64,000 nt of DNA from NCBI RefSeq assembly GCF_020882245.1, contig NC_083598.1, positions 27,441,858 through 27,505,857 of the forward strand. Reading direction: 5' to 3'. This document shows, one piece after another, positions 13,861 through 28,000 of the stretch; position 1 is the first letter of the stretch; the number at the start of each line of letters is the position of its first letter. Made by a program: the position numbers and the translations under genes. The notes under the pieces were generated by a model. It did not search any database. It saw only the letters and a program-made list of their open reading frames with translations, and was not told the DNA's origin. Source of the stretch: Rhopalosiphum padi (Eukaryota > Arthropoda > Insecta > Hemiptera > Aphididae).

Positions 13861-16040
13861 TCCAGCCAACTTTAATATTCTTGTATAGGAAAAAATTATG
13901 CTTTTAAGTTGAGTTTAAAAATAATTTTGATAAATAAAATTTATTTATTTATAGAATTTCCCCGTATTTATAATTAAAACTAAGTTTATAACAATTAATT
14001 ATTAATACATAGTTGATTATTGAAAAAAAATATTAATGAGAGTAAATTAATTAAGTATTAATCAAAAATTAACTAAAAATTGCAAAAATAAGTAAAACTT
14101 AACATTAATAATTTTAAGTTTTCAAATATTAAATTATCGACTATTGCTTAAGTTTTATTTCATATTTTAAAAATGATTCTTCTTATATAACCAACAACAC
14201 TTATTTCGGTATTTTAATATTAATTTTTTTTTTGAAAAAGTTTGTGTTCAAACGCAAGAAATTTCTTTTGAACATTTTAAAGAATTTTAATAACTTGTAA
14301 ATACTGTTATTAAAGTGAATACTCAACTTTTACGAATACATTGAAAATAATTGTTTATTTTATAGACATTAAACAGAAAATGCCTATATTAATGTAAGGA
14401 ATAATTAAAAAGTTATTTTTCAAAAGCAAAATATAGATTTTTATAGTATTATAAAAATAACAGACGTACAATCTTCGTAACAACATAACTTCAATTAACA
14501 AGGAGTTTCTAATACATTTTTACAAATTAAAAGTATACAGATCTGTTAAAAATTTAAATTTCAAGTTGTGTCAATTATTATTTTCCATACTCATAATAAT
14601 TTGTACTTTTATTTATCTTATTCTATTCAGGTAGCTCATTTTGATAAAATAACAACGTTATTCAAACTATACCTTAACATAATGTTTATAAAGTTAACCA
14701 GATAATAATAATCATATTAGCAATTAACATAAATCGATTGCATGTACAACACGTTAATTTAATTAGCATAGCAATTTTGTCTCTAATTAATATTGTATTA
14801 TTATTGTTATTATTATTATTAGGTATTTATTTGCCATTGCATGACAACAATATTATCATCCAGCCGGCGCCATGTGTATGCAATATCACTACACTTACGT
14901 ATTGATTTTAGGTATAATTCTCGTTTTTCAATAGTTACAATAATATTATGTATAATATTATTTTTATAGCCAATGCCCAATCACACCATTGGACAATACA
15001 GTTAATATAATAATTATAATATATTTATTCAATAAAATCATAATATAAACATTTTTTTAAATACTAATTAAGTGTGGTCATAGTATTAGTATAAAATGTT
15101 GTGGACGTTAGTTGGTCATTAAGGTAACTAACATTTTTTTTTTGTTAACTACCGAGAAAAACAAGTTGAATATAAATTTGAAGATAATCTCAATGACAAT
15201 TATATATTATTTTATTATAAATTTGAAATGTTTTTGCATAATAATTTAAGTTTAACAATTAATGCGAATGATTAAATTTAATTTTTTTTATGTAGTTAGA
15301 TTTTATATTTTTAATGATTAAAAAAAGAACATTAAAAAAATAAATAATGCATAATATTGCATACTTAATTAATTTTATGAATTAATTTACCTATTATTAC
15401 CTTAAAATTATAATGACAAAAAAATGCCATAATAGTTTTAATTTAACATATCTTGATTTATCATTAAGTGATTTTAAATTTAGAAAAGTTTAATCGATTT
15501 TTTCGTTAGGTCAGAGGTTTTCAACAAGGATACCGTGTAATTATTTCAAATATAAATAAATCATACATATTTTCATAGTTAAAAAAAAAAAACGATGTTT
15601 ATGAAAAGTATAGCGTGTATGTATGTTTAATGCTTTTATTTGTTTTCTATAAAATATAACAATACGTATTTTCAATATGATATTTGATTATACTTAGCTA
15701 AAGAAAACTGGAATTATAGAATATAAGTATAGATACACATTATACTAGGTACTGAAGGGTTCATCCGGATTTTTAGAAAATGCCTTTAAGTGCAGCGAGT
15801 CAAAAAAGGTTGAAAACCTTTTGTATTAGGTACGTCGCAGTGCATCGTCATAATACTATAAGATTAATTTTATTTTCTAATAATGGATTTGGCTTAACGT
15901 GGACGGCACGCTTATATTGTGCCAATTATTGTGTACGCATAAGAGCGAATATTATAACGTCACAGAGATCCTTTTAATCGTTCGTGAACACCACAGAGTA
16001 AAATCATATATCTTAGTCCGCGGGGTCAGTACACGTGCAC
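13861..16040. other. AT-rich non-coding DNA
   Basis: No gene or transposon end was recognised. Poly-A and ATT tracts are common (for example 14800-14820). Confidence 0.55.
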
Positions 16041-16042
16041 CA

Positions 16043-16044
<2 letters not shown>

Positions 16045-16088
<44 letters not shown>
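16045..16088 (+). repeat. (CA)22 microsatellite
   Basis: A perfect CA dinucleotide array. The 77-codon frame crossing it reads as repeated TH and is an artefact. Confidence 0.97.
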
Positions 16089-16093
<5 letters not shown>

Positions 16094-16139
16094 AAACTAA
16101 TGGCAAAGATTCGACGGTTTTTCTATACGTGAGTGGTGT

Positions 16140-17290
16140 GGTTATGACCATTACGGCATTATCGAAGTCGTTACCACACGGACGCGGCTAATGGCTAATA
16201 TTATTATATAATGATATATTATTATGATGCCGATCGCAATCGCGACCGTTTTACCGTCGTCGAGCAGCGGACTACACTGCGGCGGAATAACGTTGCGCGC
16301 GACCGTAACCACCGACGACGACGACGATGACGACGACGTTCAATCGGTCGGAACAATGACGATAACACGCGCGTGCGTGTTCGGTACAACTGGCACGTGA
16401 TTATGACAACACCGGACGCTTGCATGGCCGACCGTCCGACCAGATTTAATTAAAATCCGGTGATTCCGGCCCTCTCCACACACCCCACCACCCCCACTCC
16501 CATTACCGTCCATACAAATTTCAGACCCTATACCACACATGTTATACGGCGGCACAACACTACCTCATCATTACGTGTACGCACTATATAGTGTTGTACT
16601 ACCACTGTATTAGTATATATATATATATATAATACACTCGTGTATAGGACGGCACTAGGTAGATACATGTCATACTTGTGCGTGATATAGTTGTGGCGCC
16701 ATTCCTGTGTATTGAAAAATCCGAAAACGTGAGATGTCGTCGTATTTTTGCCACGAATATGGTACGTCCAGTTACTTGTATAGTTGTTATATTCTGTCGA
16801 GGTTTTACAAAAAAACGTATTTATAATTATCGCCTGTTTTGCTGACTGGTTTACGGCATACAATAATAAAGGCAACGGACAGTGTTGTATACATCTGCAG
16901 CCGCTGTACAATACAACAGCGCGCGAATACAACGTGCTCGCTAAATATACATATATATATTACACATATAGGCACACTTTTTAATTTTATAACAAAAACA
17001 CACTGCGAGAAACCGAGTGCGGCGATTGGCGAAAATCGGCACACAAAACAAACCGACCATTAGCGCGCGTACGTGAGAGTGACCAAATGCTAGTGTTTAG
17101 TGGTGCGTGGGGGCAAAGGGACACATACGTGCTGCAAACATTGTCGCTCGTCGTGGTCTGCAGAAGTGTCTGACAATTTGACACGACGACAATATTATAA
17201 TAATCATAATAGTAGTAATATAGTGCTGAATGCCGACAGTTTATAGTTAGGGTTGTCCGGACATATAGGTCGTGGTCGGTTTAGTCGGCT
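16140..17290. promoter_or_regulatory. CpG-rich island, candidate regulatory or 5' region
   Basis: One of the most CpG-dense parts of the left half of the window. It contains a CGA/GAC trinucleotide tract at about 16310-16338, an AT run (16616-16631), many CG dinucleotides and several overlapping open frames on both strands without recognisable domains. Such islands in AT-rich insect genomes often mark promoters, enhancers or 5' exons, but no exon or core promoter could be established. Confidence 0.3.
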
Positions 17291-17395
17291 GTCCAATAAA
17301 ATTAATTTAATTATATCAATATAATATCGTACATATTATAATATAAAAACAGAATAACGATTAGTCACTATTATCGATTGTCGACAAGGCGAGCA

Positions 17396-17660
17396 TAGTA
17401 TGTGTTTGTATTTTCACAACACTTTTCGGCGGGGAGATTTTAAAAGTTCAACCAGAAATATCCTCTTCAACACCGTTTAATTTTTTCCGTATACCACAAA
17501 CTTTTAATGATTCTGAAATTACATTCTCACACAAACATTTTTTTTCAAAATTATTATGATTTGTTACACGAAAAGTAGTAGATTATTGAGGAGGATATTC
17601 CTGCTTTAACTTTTAAAATCTCCCTGCTTAAAAGTACCGTGAACATACAAATACATACTA
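17396..17660. mobile_element. MITE with about 75-bp terminal inverted repeats
   Basis: The left arm (from 17396: TAGTATGTGTTTGTATTTTC...) and the reverse complement of the right arm (ending 17660) agree at roughly 63 of 75 positions by hand count, including a perfect GGGAGATTTTAAAAGTT block (left 17433-17449). The arms enclose about 115 bp with no coding capacity. The outermost matching bases are TA on both sides, compatible with a TA target duplication as made by Tc1/mariner-type transposases, but a longer duplication is not visible. It is a non-autonomous, foldback-type element inside the presumed first intron. Confidence 0.8.
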
Positions 17661-19249
17661 CTCAATACTAATAATTATAAACTTTTAATAAAAATATCAA
17701 TTTTATTTTTGTAATCTCAGAAATTAAAAATTGTATTAAAGTTTGAAGGGCGCCGCCTCATCTTGTCCACCACCACCGAACCACAACTATTTTCCTGTAA
17801 TGAATTATTTTATAAGTATAAGATTTTCTAACCTGGTGTATACTGAAAAGGTTGTTGACACACATGAAGTAAAAACAAAAACAAAATAGTCACGATCGGA
17901 CGATCGGTAGCAGACTACACTTTAGAAGTAGGTACACACATTATAACTAACTGTTAAACTACTATTACTTTTTTCTTCTTGGCCGCCAACTAAGCGAGGA
18001 CAACATGAACGAATTCCCACGGCAGTGTCGTCGTTTATTGTATACAAACAATAATATTATTATACCATCAATTATATCTTATTTACTTTATATATATATG
18101 TGTGTACAGGAGGATCCAATGATTGACTATAATAATTATGCTCACATGCATTTTTACATTTTTACTTAAATAATTAATTTATTCAAATCTTGTTTTTTAA
18201 AATAAGGACAATCTATAAGTTGTAATATATGATAATGTATTATATAAATCAAAATGCTAATGAGTAATTTTAGATTATTAAGTAATTTTTATACTAAAGA
18301 TAATATTTCTTAAAAATATCTTCTATATAAGTATAATATTGAATCTAGTATTTATTTTTTATTTGGACTATACTTAAAAATTATAATGATGTTGATAGAT
18401 TTATATTAATTACCAAAATTTTCAAATATTCATAGCCTCTATATCGTGGACCTTTATTAGTACACAAGGATAAATAACTCAAAAATCGTTCGAATTTTGA
18501 TTCTGATACGTCAAAATGTTAAGTATATTTAAAAATTCCAAAAATTAAATTTTAAATTACTGTATTATTGAAAAAAGAAGGTCATGCTTGCTACATCACC
18601 CTATGAATTACATAAGTATAAACTTTACAGTGTGTATATATATATATATTAGACTATACCGAAACACTACACTTAAGCTAGTTCAATCGTGTTCATGAAA
18701 CTAGGTACACACACTGTTTTTTTTCGCATCTTCGCGGTTTTGTTTATCGCTCACTTTTTGTATTTGTTCTACTGCTGCTATTTTATTATGTTTAGTCGTG
18801 CACAACGCCTTCTATTTTGTGAATAGTGGACAGGACGAACTCGCTCCTAATTTTTCAACTTTATAGTACGACAATTTGTGGATTTTTTTCATTATTATTT
18901 ATTTATATACATATATTAAACGGGTCTTAGAACCCTTTAGCAAAGTATAAAATAATTGTGTATATTTTCAGTTAAACTTAATAATGATATAATTTAGATA
19001 GCTTATAGCTTATATATAAGCTATTTAAATTATATATGGAAAGTATATAATATTAGGAAGTATGGCATGGACAATAATAATGAAACGGTATAACAATAGT
19101 AAGAAATATAAATATAACAATAATAGTAAAAATAACAACCAATAAAATGATTAAATAATTCAAAACATTAATTTAAACAAATAAATTTAAATTTAAGGTC
19201 ATGTAAACATTCTGTCTGAATACATTACGCGACATGGAAAAACTATATT
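17661..19249. other. Mostly AT-rich DNA
   Basis: No confident gene. A 43-codon frame at 18695-18826 is listed separately. TA runs lie near 18090-18100 and 18636-18650. Confidence 0.5.
18695..18826 (+). CDS. Small hydrophobic open frame, unrecognised
   Basis: A 43-residue frame from ATG to TAG. It begins MKLGTHTVFFRIFAVLFIAH and continues with a Phe/Tyr/Cys-rich hydrophobic stretch, so it reads like a signal peptide or membrane segment. No consensus donor ends it in a phase that would fit the receptor exon at 29180. It may be chance in T-rich DNA. Confidence 0.1.
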   Translation: MKLGTHTVFFRIFAVLFIAHFLYLFYCCYFIMFSRAQRLLFCE

Positions 19250-19988
19250 ATAAAACTATTCCGAAACTAACCAACTATTTTGCACACTCCACTACGAATT
19301 TTCACCGGCGGGACACGGTCCTTTGTTGTTTCTATACAGTACACTTTATACACTAACGAAGGTAGATGACGAAATAAACAGTCAATAATAATATAATAAT
19401 ATTATAAGTCTGCGAAACTCGTCTCGTCGCATAGGTAGGTGTAGTACAGACTGCGATGATTTTATAATATTTAAACGTATAGAACACACGGGGCAACGGA
19501 CGCCGCCGCCACCGACGGAGCGTGTTTAATTAACAAGCGAGTCGTCGTCACGACGATGTTCGTCACCGCCCGCTGACTGAATTCTTTCGACCGCCATCCA
19601 ACCCTCCCTACGCCCCCCCCAAACTTCAAAATTACACGTATACAATAATAATAATAATAATCGCATACGTGAATATTATATATAATGATTTACGGACAAG
19701 GTGTGTAATATGCTCGCGTGTACTATTATATACCTACACAATATAAACGCATAAGTACGTCGAATACCGACTGACTGCTACGCGCGGTCGGGACAGGGTT
19801 CGCCACCCGCCACGCCTGCAACCAGACCCAGACGGATATTTCTGTTCATCCCCCGGCAGCTTGTCTGACGCGTGTGTGCGCGTGTTAGTTCTATACTTTC
19901 CCTATTTCTATAGTTTCAATAGAAGCCGACAACAATAGTCTTATCATCATCATCATTATTATTATTATTACTATTATTATTATTATTT

Positions 19989-20023
<35 letters not shown>

Positions 20024-20330
20024 GTGTATGACGATGACACGGCGCAGTGCATTTCACATTGTAATGGTATACCTACCGGATGAGATGAATAAATATCATA
20101 CTTATATTATAAATATTGCACTGAAAGCTCGGCAATACTACGGTTCTCGGACAAGTTCTCCGTCGAGTCTCGCCCATCAGGCGCGGATGACAAAAGAGAC
20201 AAAAATATAGTCTCGGCTGTCGGTTCTCCCGCCTACGAAATAATAGATATACATGATAGTTATGCAAACCACATTTTTGTGGGTATATCAAACCGCAATC
20301 AATAATTTCCCGATGAACGATTCTCAAATT
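19250..20330. promoter_or_regulatory. CpG-rich island, candidate regulatory region
   Basis: CpG-dense segments (for example CGCCGCCGCCACCGACGGAG near 19501, and 19780-19880) alternate with microsatellites. Small open frames on both strands (20022-20327) have no recognisable domain. It could be an enhancer, an alternative promoter or a non-coding exon. Confidence 0.3.
19941..20023 (+). repeat. (TCA)n(TTA)n microsatellite
   Basis: A compound trinucleotide run: TCATCATCATCA followed by long ATT/TTA arrays with a few interruptions. Confidence 0.95.
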
Positions 20331-23300
20331 ATTCGAGTAATAAAACTACTGAAATCCAATCCCGATCTGTTGCTAATATTATGATATCTTATGTTCTAAA
20401 AATATTACAGTTATTGTTAAACTCATAATTAATAAATGTATTGATTAATTTGATTTATGATAAGCTGTAATCGATACATTACCAATATTTTTTTATATTA
20501 TTGATGTGTTATTACATTGTGGAACCCGATTGAGGTTGTTTAATAAATAAATACAAATATACTTATAACGCTTTGATGATACGCATGAGCATGTACATCG
20601 TACGTACATACGTATAATATATACGGATAATATTATTGCATATTATTTACATCATTTAGATAAACACTGAACAGATAACATTAAATTTAATATTACCATG
20701 ATTTTAGTTTGTATTTTTTTTTCTACTCGAATGTGTGAACGGCGAATATTATTGATATGAAATAGTAATGATTTTTTATTACTAATTTTTCCTCGTGACT
20801 ACTACAATAACAATGATAAAACAATAACAATTTCTGATATATAATCATGAATTGACATTAGTCCAATATAATTTAATAATACGTATCTAGAGAGTACCTC
20901 TAAATACACAAATATACGCATAATTCATTGTTATCAAATCGTTCGTAAACTTGAGTAAACAGAATTAAATAAATTTTACATTTTTGTGGTATGTCGTATA
21001 AGCCCTAATGTCATGTTGTCGACATTTCCATTAATTTATAAAAATGGGCGTGAAGAAACGTTCAATATAATTTACATGAATTCATTATTTTTTGTTATGT
21101 GTTTTTATGTGTAAACGAAAATCAATAAAAAATATTTCTCACGGATTTTATAATATAAAGAACTTTGTGCGTTTTACCGCAAGCAAATATTTTATAGATG
21201 GCCTGCGGCTACGACCACTATTCTTTTAAAAGTAATCCACAGTGTTAGTGTACCTATCTTTCGTAGCTCCCTCATAAGAGGTACGGAAAATCCCGTCAGT
21301 AAAAATAGACGTTTCGGTCCTGTGGAGGTTTTCATAACAAGATAAAAATATTGGGGTCACAGCCGGCGATCTTTATTCGGCCGATAAATACGATAACAGT
21401 AAAATATTATATAGTACCTAATAATAGTATGAATATTATTGTACAGTAATTTTACACTTCGAGGAACTTATTTTTGTCTCTAATTTGCTTAAACAAAGCA
21501 TTAGTTTTCAAGAAATTATTTAATAGTTGCAAAAATGCGATGCGAACAAAAATGTATCATTATTATGAGATAATTATACTTGTAGTATTTTATAATTTAT
21601 TTTTATATTCAATTTTTGTTTATACATATTATACATGAATAATGTTATTTTAAATATGTTTTCATAAATTAAATATATTTTTATTAACTCTAAAAAAAGA
21701 TTGACCTCATACCCTTATCCTTTCACCATCCTAGAATTTATTTAAACAAACAATTTTTGTTTCAAAATTAAAATATCCAACTTGATATAAACCTCCCGAA
21801 ATGTTTATCTAAGTTGCTCTAGGGTACAAAACTAATGGAATAGATTAAACTTGAAAACTTTTCATACAAATAATTATCAAGTTTAAACCGTTTACAAAAA
21901 TATTTAACTATAACTAATAGTTCTTATAATAATATACTCTTTTATATAATTATTATATGTTCTTTAAATATTTGATTATTAGTATATTGTTATTACTAAA
22001 TAATAAATATATATTATTCTTTAAATTCAATAAATTTACCATAATGTCTAAATGATAATTTATCCTATTAGAAAATTCACAAAAACAAATGAAACATGTA
22101 AATTCTTTATATTTATGAAGGGTTGGTATTAAATACTTATATTTAACTAGTAAATCGCTAATTATTATTATTTTACCAAAACTTTTTTTTTTCATTTAAA
22201 TAACTATGTTTATAATATAAAATATTTTGTTAAATTTTAATTTAGCTTTCACTTTTATTTATATTATTATAAGTAGCTAGTATGAATATGAACACTAAAT
22301 AATATAAGTATAGTTATCATATAATTTTACTCGTACTTGTTTAAAACATTTATGTAATAGATTTAATCATTAATCAACTATATGAAGAATGTTAATAATA
22401 TTCTTTCAATTATATTCAATTATTTATATTAAATTAAACGTGTTATAAATTATTGTTGGACAATTATTACAAATAATATTCTATAGGTAAATTTAAAATT
22501 GGTATTTTAAACTTATAAAAAAAAAAATGTTCGCAAAAAAATAGTTGAATAAATTTTATCTTTAAATTTTTAATAACATTCGAGTAAACGTGGCCCTTGA
22601 GTTATAATATTAAATAATATGTATATAACTTATGTAATAGTAATTTACGGTCTAACGTTTTGCACGCATCTGAAGAAAATGTTAATAATGATCCATCATC
22701 GAGGAAGTGTATAAGTTAGAACACATAATAAAAGTGTATGCAAAAACAAATTTAAGGGAAATATCAGTCTGTAATATAATAAAATATGCAATATACTTAT
22801 ATAATATGCATATAACAATTTAATAAGTATTATACTTAATATATATATTTTATAAAAAGCTTTCAAAAACTATGCTTAATTAATTTTAAATTTGTATTGA
22901 TATTCTACGTACATTATTATGAATAGCTTTCAGAGAAAATTATAGTACTTCATAACTTAATATGAAATTATATATAAAATATAAATAAATACTTTTATAA
23001 TTTTCATAAATTGATTTAAAAATTTTAACTGTGCAAGTTAAAATATTTATATGCCTACTGTATTCAGAAAAAATAGAATATATAATTTAATCATTATTTA
23101 TAGCTAATAAATATTTAGATTTTAAGTATTTTATTTTTCATTTGCACATTGGACATTAGAAAAACATATAAAATTGTAATGTTTCATACATTTGATTTAA
23201 AATTAATATTTATTATCATCTAAAATATTTATTTTATTACATATAAATACTTATTCAACATCAAAATAATTATCTATTTAATTACGAATAAATTATTTTT

Positions 23301-23799
23301 ACTAAAACACTAAACAGTAAACATTATATCCATTTCCGTTATTTCTCTTATTTTATCATGTGAAATAATATTGTAAATGTTATAATTGTTTATAAAATAA
23401 TTTTTAAATGTTTTAAATAAATTTATTAAAAATACACAATTATTCAGTTTATTTCCGTTATTCAATATTATACAGTTTTCAATTATAAACTGAAATTCAA
23501 AACTATCATTACATAACTTTTAATTTTAATAACAGTTATACAAAATATACCATATTAAGAATAATATTAATAATCAATGTTAATCATAAACAACCTGTTT
23601 TATTCAATACTAGTGTATTTTTAATAAAACAAACAAATGGAAGATCATTACTCTTGGTTGAGTAGTAAAAGTATATCTACACATTTTATAGCTAACATTA
23701 TATTTGTTCCAATCGTATTCTTATCTCCCGCGCATTCGATTAATTTAATTATTTTTGTCTCCGGTAACTCAAATTAAATCTAAAATTGAAGTTTAATCC
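20331..23799. other. AT-rich non-coding DNA
   Basis: No gene is recognised. A slightly GC-richer stretch at 21180-21400 has no open frame longer than about 16 codons from an ATG. The 80-codon minus frame at 21953-22195 is K/N/I/L-rich, as expected for chance frames in AT-rich DNA. Confidence 0.55.
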
Positions 23800-25080
23800 A
23801 CGGGAGCTAGTTGTATATATATATCATTACAGTTGATGTTCGTCGGCCAACGTACTATTGGGTGATCCCACTGATATACTAAAGCATTTAGTGATAAAAA
23901 CGAACCGTCAAGTCAATCCGGGCCACTGATGTGAGATAGACGGATAGATAGATAAAAGGAGAGCGCGGGAGAGGGATCACGGAGGATTGATAAAGAGAAA
24001 GACATACTCACACACACACACACTCACACGCGCGCACATGTGATAGTAACGGAAAAGGGTAGGAAAGAAACGGACTAAAATCCGGGGCAATCAATTTGTT
24101 TTACATCAGAAAACCTGGCCGATCGGAAAACAAAAACTCACTGCTGTGAAGAGACGGACGGGAAGGGTTGTGTGTGTAAGGGTTAAGGATAACACATGAT
24201 AGTAGAGTGGAAAAAAGAACGTGACTATAAGTGAAGGGGGTGATGCGGGAGTGGAAGAGAGATAGCGATGGGAATATGGGATGAGTGAGTGCGGAGGGTG
24301 AGACACAGACGGTGGGCGTGGTTTGGACGCGTACCAAACACGTTAGATAGATGATAGGGACTCAGAGCTTTTGTGCCGGCAGTTTATATACACTCCTTTG
24401 CAATGCAGTTTATATAATACTACTACTATTACTATTACTACTATTATTACGAATACACAGAAAATAGTGTATACAGTGTGGGTACGCGGGTGTGTGTGTG
24501 TGTGTTCTATCACTATATAGGTACTATATGCGACTCCGTCACTTTCTGCACGTGAATGTTCACCTCCACTTTCCACCCGTCGCATCCCGTCCTTTTCGTT
24601 AGGCACGAACCCGATCACCGGACACGGTCTTTGGCAACAAATTTACTACAGCGTTCCTTTTTCCTGACGACGGACGACTATACAGGGTTCGATACACACT
24701 ACCGCCATCCTCTCAATCTATCTCCTTCGCCGTATATAAATATATATAAATTACATGTTTCGAACCCCCTTCCCCCCACCAATTCATTCCCTCATCGCCC
24801 GACCGAAAGCCAATCTCTCGGTGGCGGCCCGACAACAATTTATCAGGGCCTCCTTTTATTTCATACTGACAAATGCTTTTTTGTTTATCGCCGGAACGGT
24901 AACTCGTAATAGTTATTTATATAGATATTATATGTTTTATTTTTTTTCCCGACTGAAAAAAAAAAGTCTATATAAAGGGTGTATGAGAAGAGGTCGGAAC
25001 GATAGCAGAGGGAGATGATTTTATCCGGCGCTATTTGTTTTACATAACATAATGATAGATGACCGAACATAATACACATA
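23800..25080. promoter_or_regulatory. GC-richer patch with purine/pyrimidine asymmetry
   Basis: The + strand is strongly purine-rich from about 23930 to 24345 (GAGAGAGG, GGAAAAGGGTAGG and similar) and then pyrimidine-rich (CTCCACTTTCCACCC, CCCCCTTCCCCCCACC) to about 24810. CA runs sit at 24008-24030 and a GT run at 24491-24504. The 117-codon + frame (24556-24909) is rich in P, T, S and H and reads as a by-product of the C-rich tract. No protein family is recognised. Confidence 0.35.
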
Positions 25081-28000
25081 TATCAAAATCCTGTATCTTA
25101 TATGGCCAGACAATTTGACTTTTCACAGACATTGTTCAAGAACAGTATGTCCCACGAGAAAATATGAATCAAAACCGTCGCGTGTGCATAATAATGCGTT
25201 AGAAACATGAATGGCTTTCAAATAAGATCTCGCAGTCATGATTCTGTAACTCACTTTTTTCCTTTTTAATTGGAAATCTACGCGTTGTAAAAAAAAATAT
25301 AAAAAGAACAATGATGTTTATAGTTTTTAAATATTTAAAATCAAAATTAAATATTTGCACAGCCATAATGTTTTGAGCTCTTTAATCTGTACAAACAATT
25401 TTATAAGTAGAATCGTTAAAGAATAAACTCATTTTAGAATGTTTCACTAAGGAAAACAGTAATAAGCTACATTATGTTATGTAATTGTCATAATTTTAAT
25501 TAAATCGTACAACAAAAAAGTGTTATAAATTATAACATAAACATTTTTAAGTATATTATACAGTATGAGATCTCTTCTTGTTTTGTAGACAAACACTCGG
25601 TGAACAATCACTTTCTAAGAATAAATTGTCGTTGAATTTGACCAAGCTTGACATGATTTTAACTAAGTTTTTATACTTAGTTTGAACAATATAATTTTCA
25701 AGATTTTCAACTTTTATTATACCAATTTATTTTCGCTGACATTAGATACAACAATTCGTATTAATTTTAAAAACTTTAGTACCTTCCAATCGGCCACCAC
25801 GTATAAATATGATAAAACCGAAATACAAATAATCCTCAAGGATTATTCATTATTTTTTGTTATTTTTCTTATTAATCATAAATAATACTGTTATGATGTA
25901 TATGGATTTTTAAATGTTAACTAGAGTATAATTTATATTTATTAAATTTATTATTGTGCATAACTATTAAATAAAAATAAGTATATGTATAGTAATAATA
26001 TGAAAATTAATTTTAAATTAAAATATAAGTACGCCAATACGTAAATTTGAGTGAACGACCAAAACGGCTTTTTTCACACAAAATAACATACACATCTCAG
26101 AATAAGTTGAGCATTATATTGTTAAACAAACAGTCTTTCACTGGATACGTTTTACATTACGTTTAATGCACCGTAAAGATGTTGCTTTTTTATCGTGAAT
26201 ATTTCGATTTTTCGCACCGTAGTAAAATCCCCTTTGGAATGTATGAATGTAACTGTTCACGCCATTGCGTCAGTTATTTAAAACGTATTTGAAATGCATA
26301 TCATGCAAGCAAATATGCTATGGATTGAAGTTTTCAAGTACAATATTCATACAATGCAAATTTTAAAATAAATGTATGCGGATGACACTTATGTGTTTTA
26401 ATTATTACCAGCCACCTAGATCGTTATAATTATAATTTGATAAAATCAAAAAAAAAAAAAAATGAATAATACAGTGTCATGTGTAAATGATGATAAAATA
26501 GTACTGTATTAATTTGCAATTTAAATGTATTATTTACATTAATTTACGAACATTTTTGTGCTAATAATTTATGTTATTTTTGTATATTATACATTTAGTT
26601 AAAGGATATTACATAATAAATGAATAAGTATTTTCTAATACTTATTAGAAATAATGAATAAATTATAGTCACAAATAATATTAAAAATGTTTAATATCGA
26701 AGAGTAACGATTGAAACTTTTATGTCCAATGAAAAAAAATCTACTCACTAAAAGTACTTATTTTACATTATTTTAGATAAAACAAATTATTAGTTATTAT
26801 TTATTTGTAACTTAAATCAATAAACTTCCAAGATCATTGGGTTATTTACATAAAAAAAGTTTGAGTTAAGACAGGCTTAAATAAATTGGATGGTATTTAT
26901 CATAAAAAAAATTCTTTGATACCAGATAATATTATATTTTATTTTGGCACACATAAATTGTATAGTTATATTACAGTAAATTAGTTAAATAAACTTTTTA
27001 CTCGAATAGTTATTCGTAGGTGAAATATACTATATAATTATTACGCATCATATAATATAATCATCATACGACATCGTATATTATCTATAGTCTTATACAA
27101 TAAAATGACAATAATTATATATTATAGACTAATCTCTTTGAATAATATAGAGAAGTATGATACATTTTATTTTCTACTTATTTTTGTTTTGAATATTTTA
27201 AATTACAGACATTAAGTTCCAGATGCAATTAGCCGACAAAAGGTTATTGAACTAAATGAGCAGTTGTCAGAGGCCTCTAAAATATTAAACAATTTAAATA
27301 ATTCAACCTTTATTGTTTCCTAAAGCCAAATTTTATTTTGATTATTTTAAAACCAAAACTGGCATTGCGTTTTAGAGCAACACTGTATAACTTAACCAGA
27401 ACAAACTGAGTGAACAAAGGCTGTTTTTGTATTTTGAGCACTTAAATTGTTATTGGTTTACTGTACATATATAAGAATGATCGATAGTTGTACGCCAACT
27501 TGGATTTAAAGGATAAATGAATAAACGCTGTATAACAAAATCGGAAAATGTACAAAATTATTAAAGGTGTAGCACAATATATTTTAATTAGTTGGGCTTC
27601 TCTTTCAAATCGAAACAATGGCGCGCTTTCTATTTAATTAGACGCGTAGCAATCGCAATGGATTTATAAGACGTGTTAATTTGTTTAATCGCAACCATAT
27701 ACATCCATACTTAACATTTTTAAAATTATCTAATAATATTTATAATAGGTAATCCAATATTTACTTTCATTTTTTAATCTAGATTCTACTAGTATTAGAA
27801 TTAGTCTAGTAATTATTTATATTTTGTATCTACTATTTATAAAAAAAATATTGTTATTTTTGATATAAATCCAATTATTACATAATTTCAAATAGCAAAT
27901 ATAATTATAGATATTACTAATTCATTATCTATTCGATATTAATTTGAAATTAACAATTCATAATACTTGTTACAACATAAATTTATATAATATATTTATA

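Noticed and set aside
16528..16932. 134-codon minus frame
   Set aside because: It crosses a TA microsatellite, shows no domain and overlaps other frames on both strands.
24681..24700. GGGTTCGATAC, resembling a tRNA B box
   Set aside because: No A box or acceptor stem at tRNA spacing.
24556..24909. 117-codon + frame rich in P, H and T
   Set aside because: The composition follows the C-rich tract and no family is recognised.
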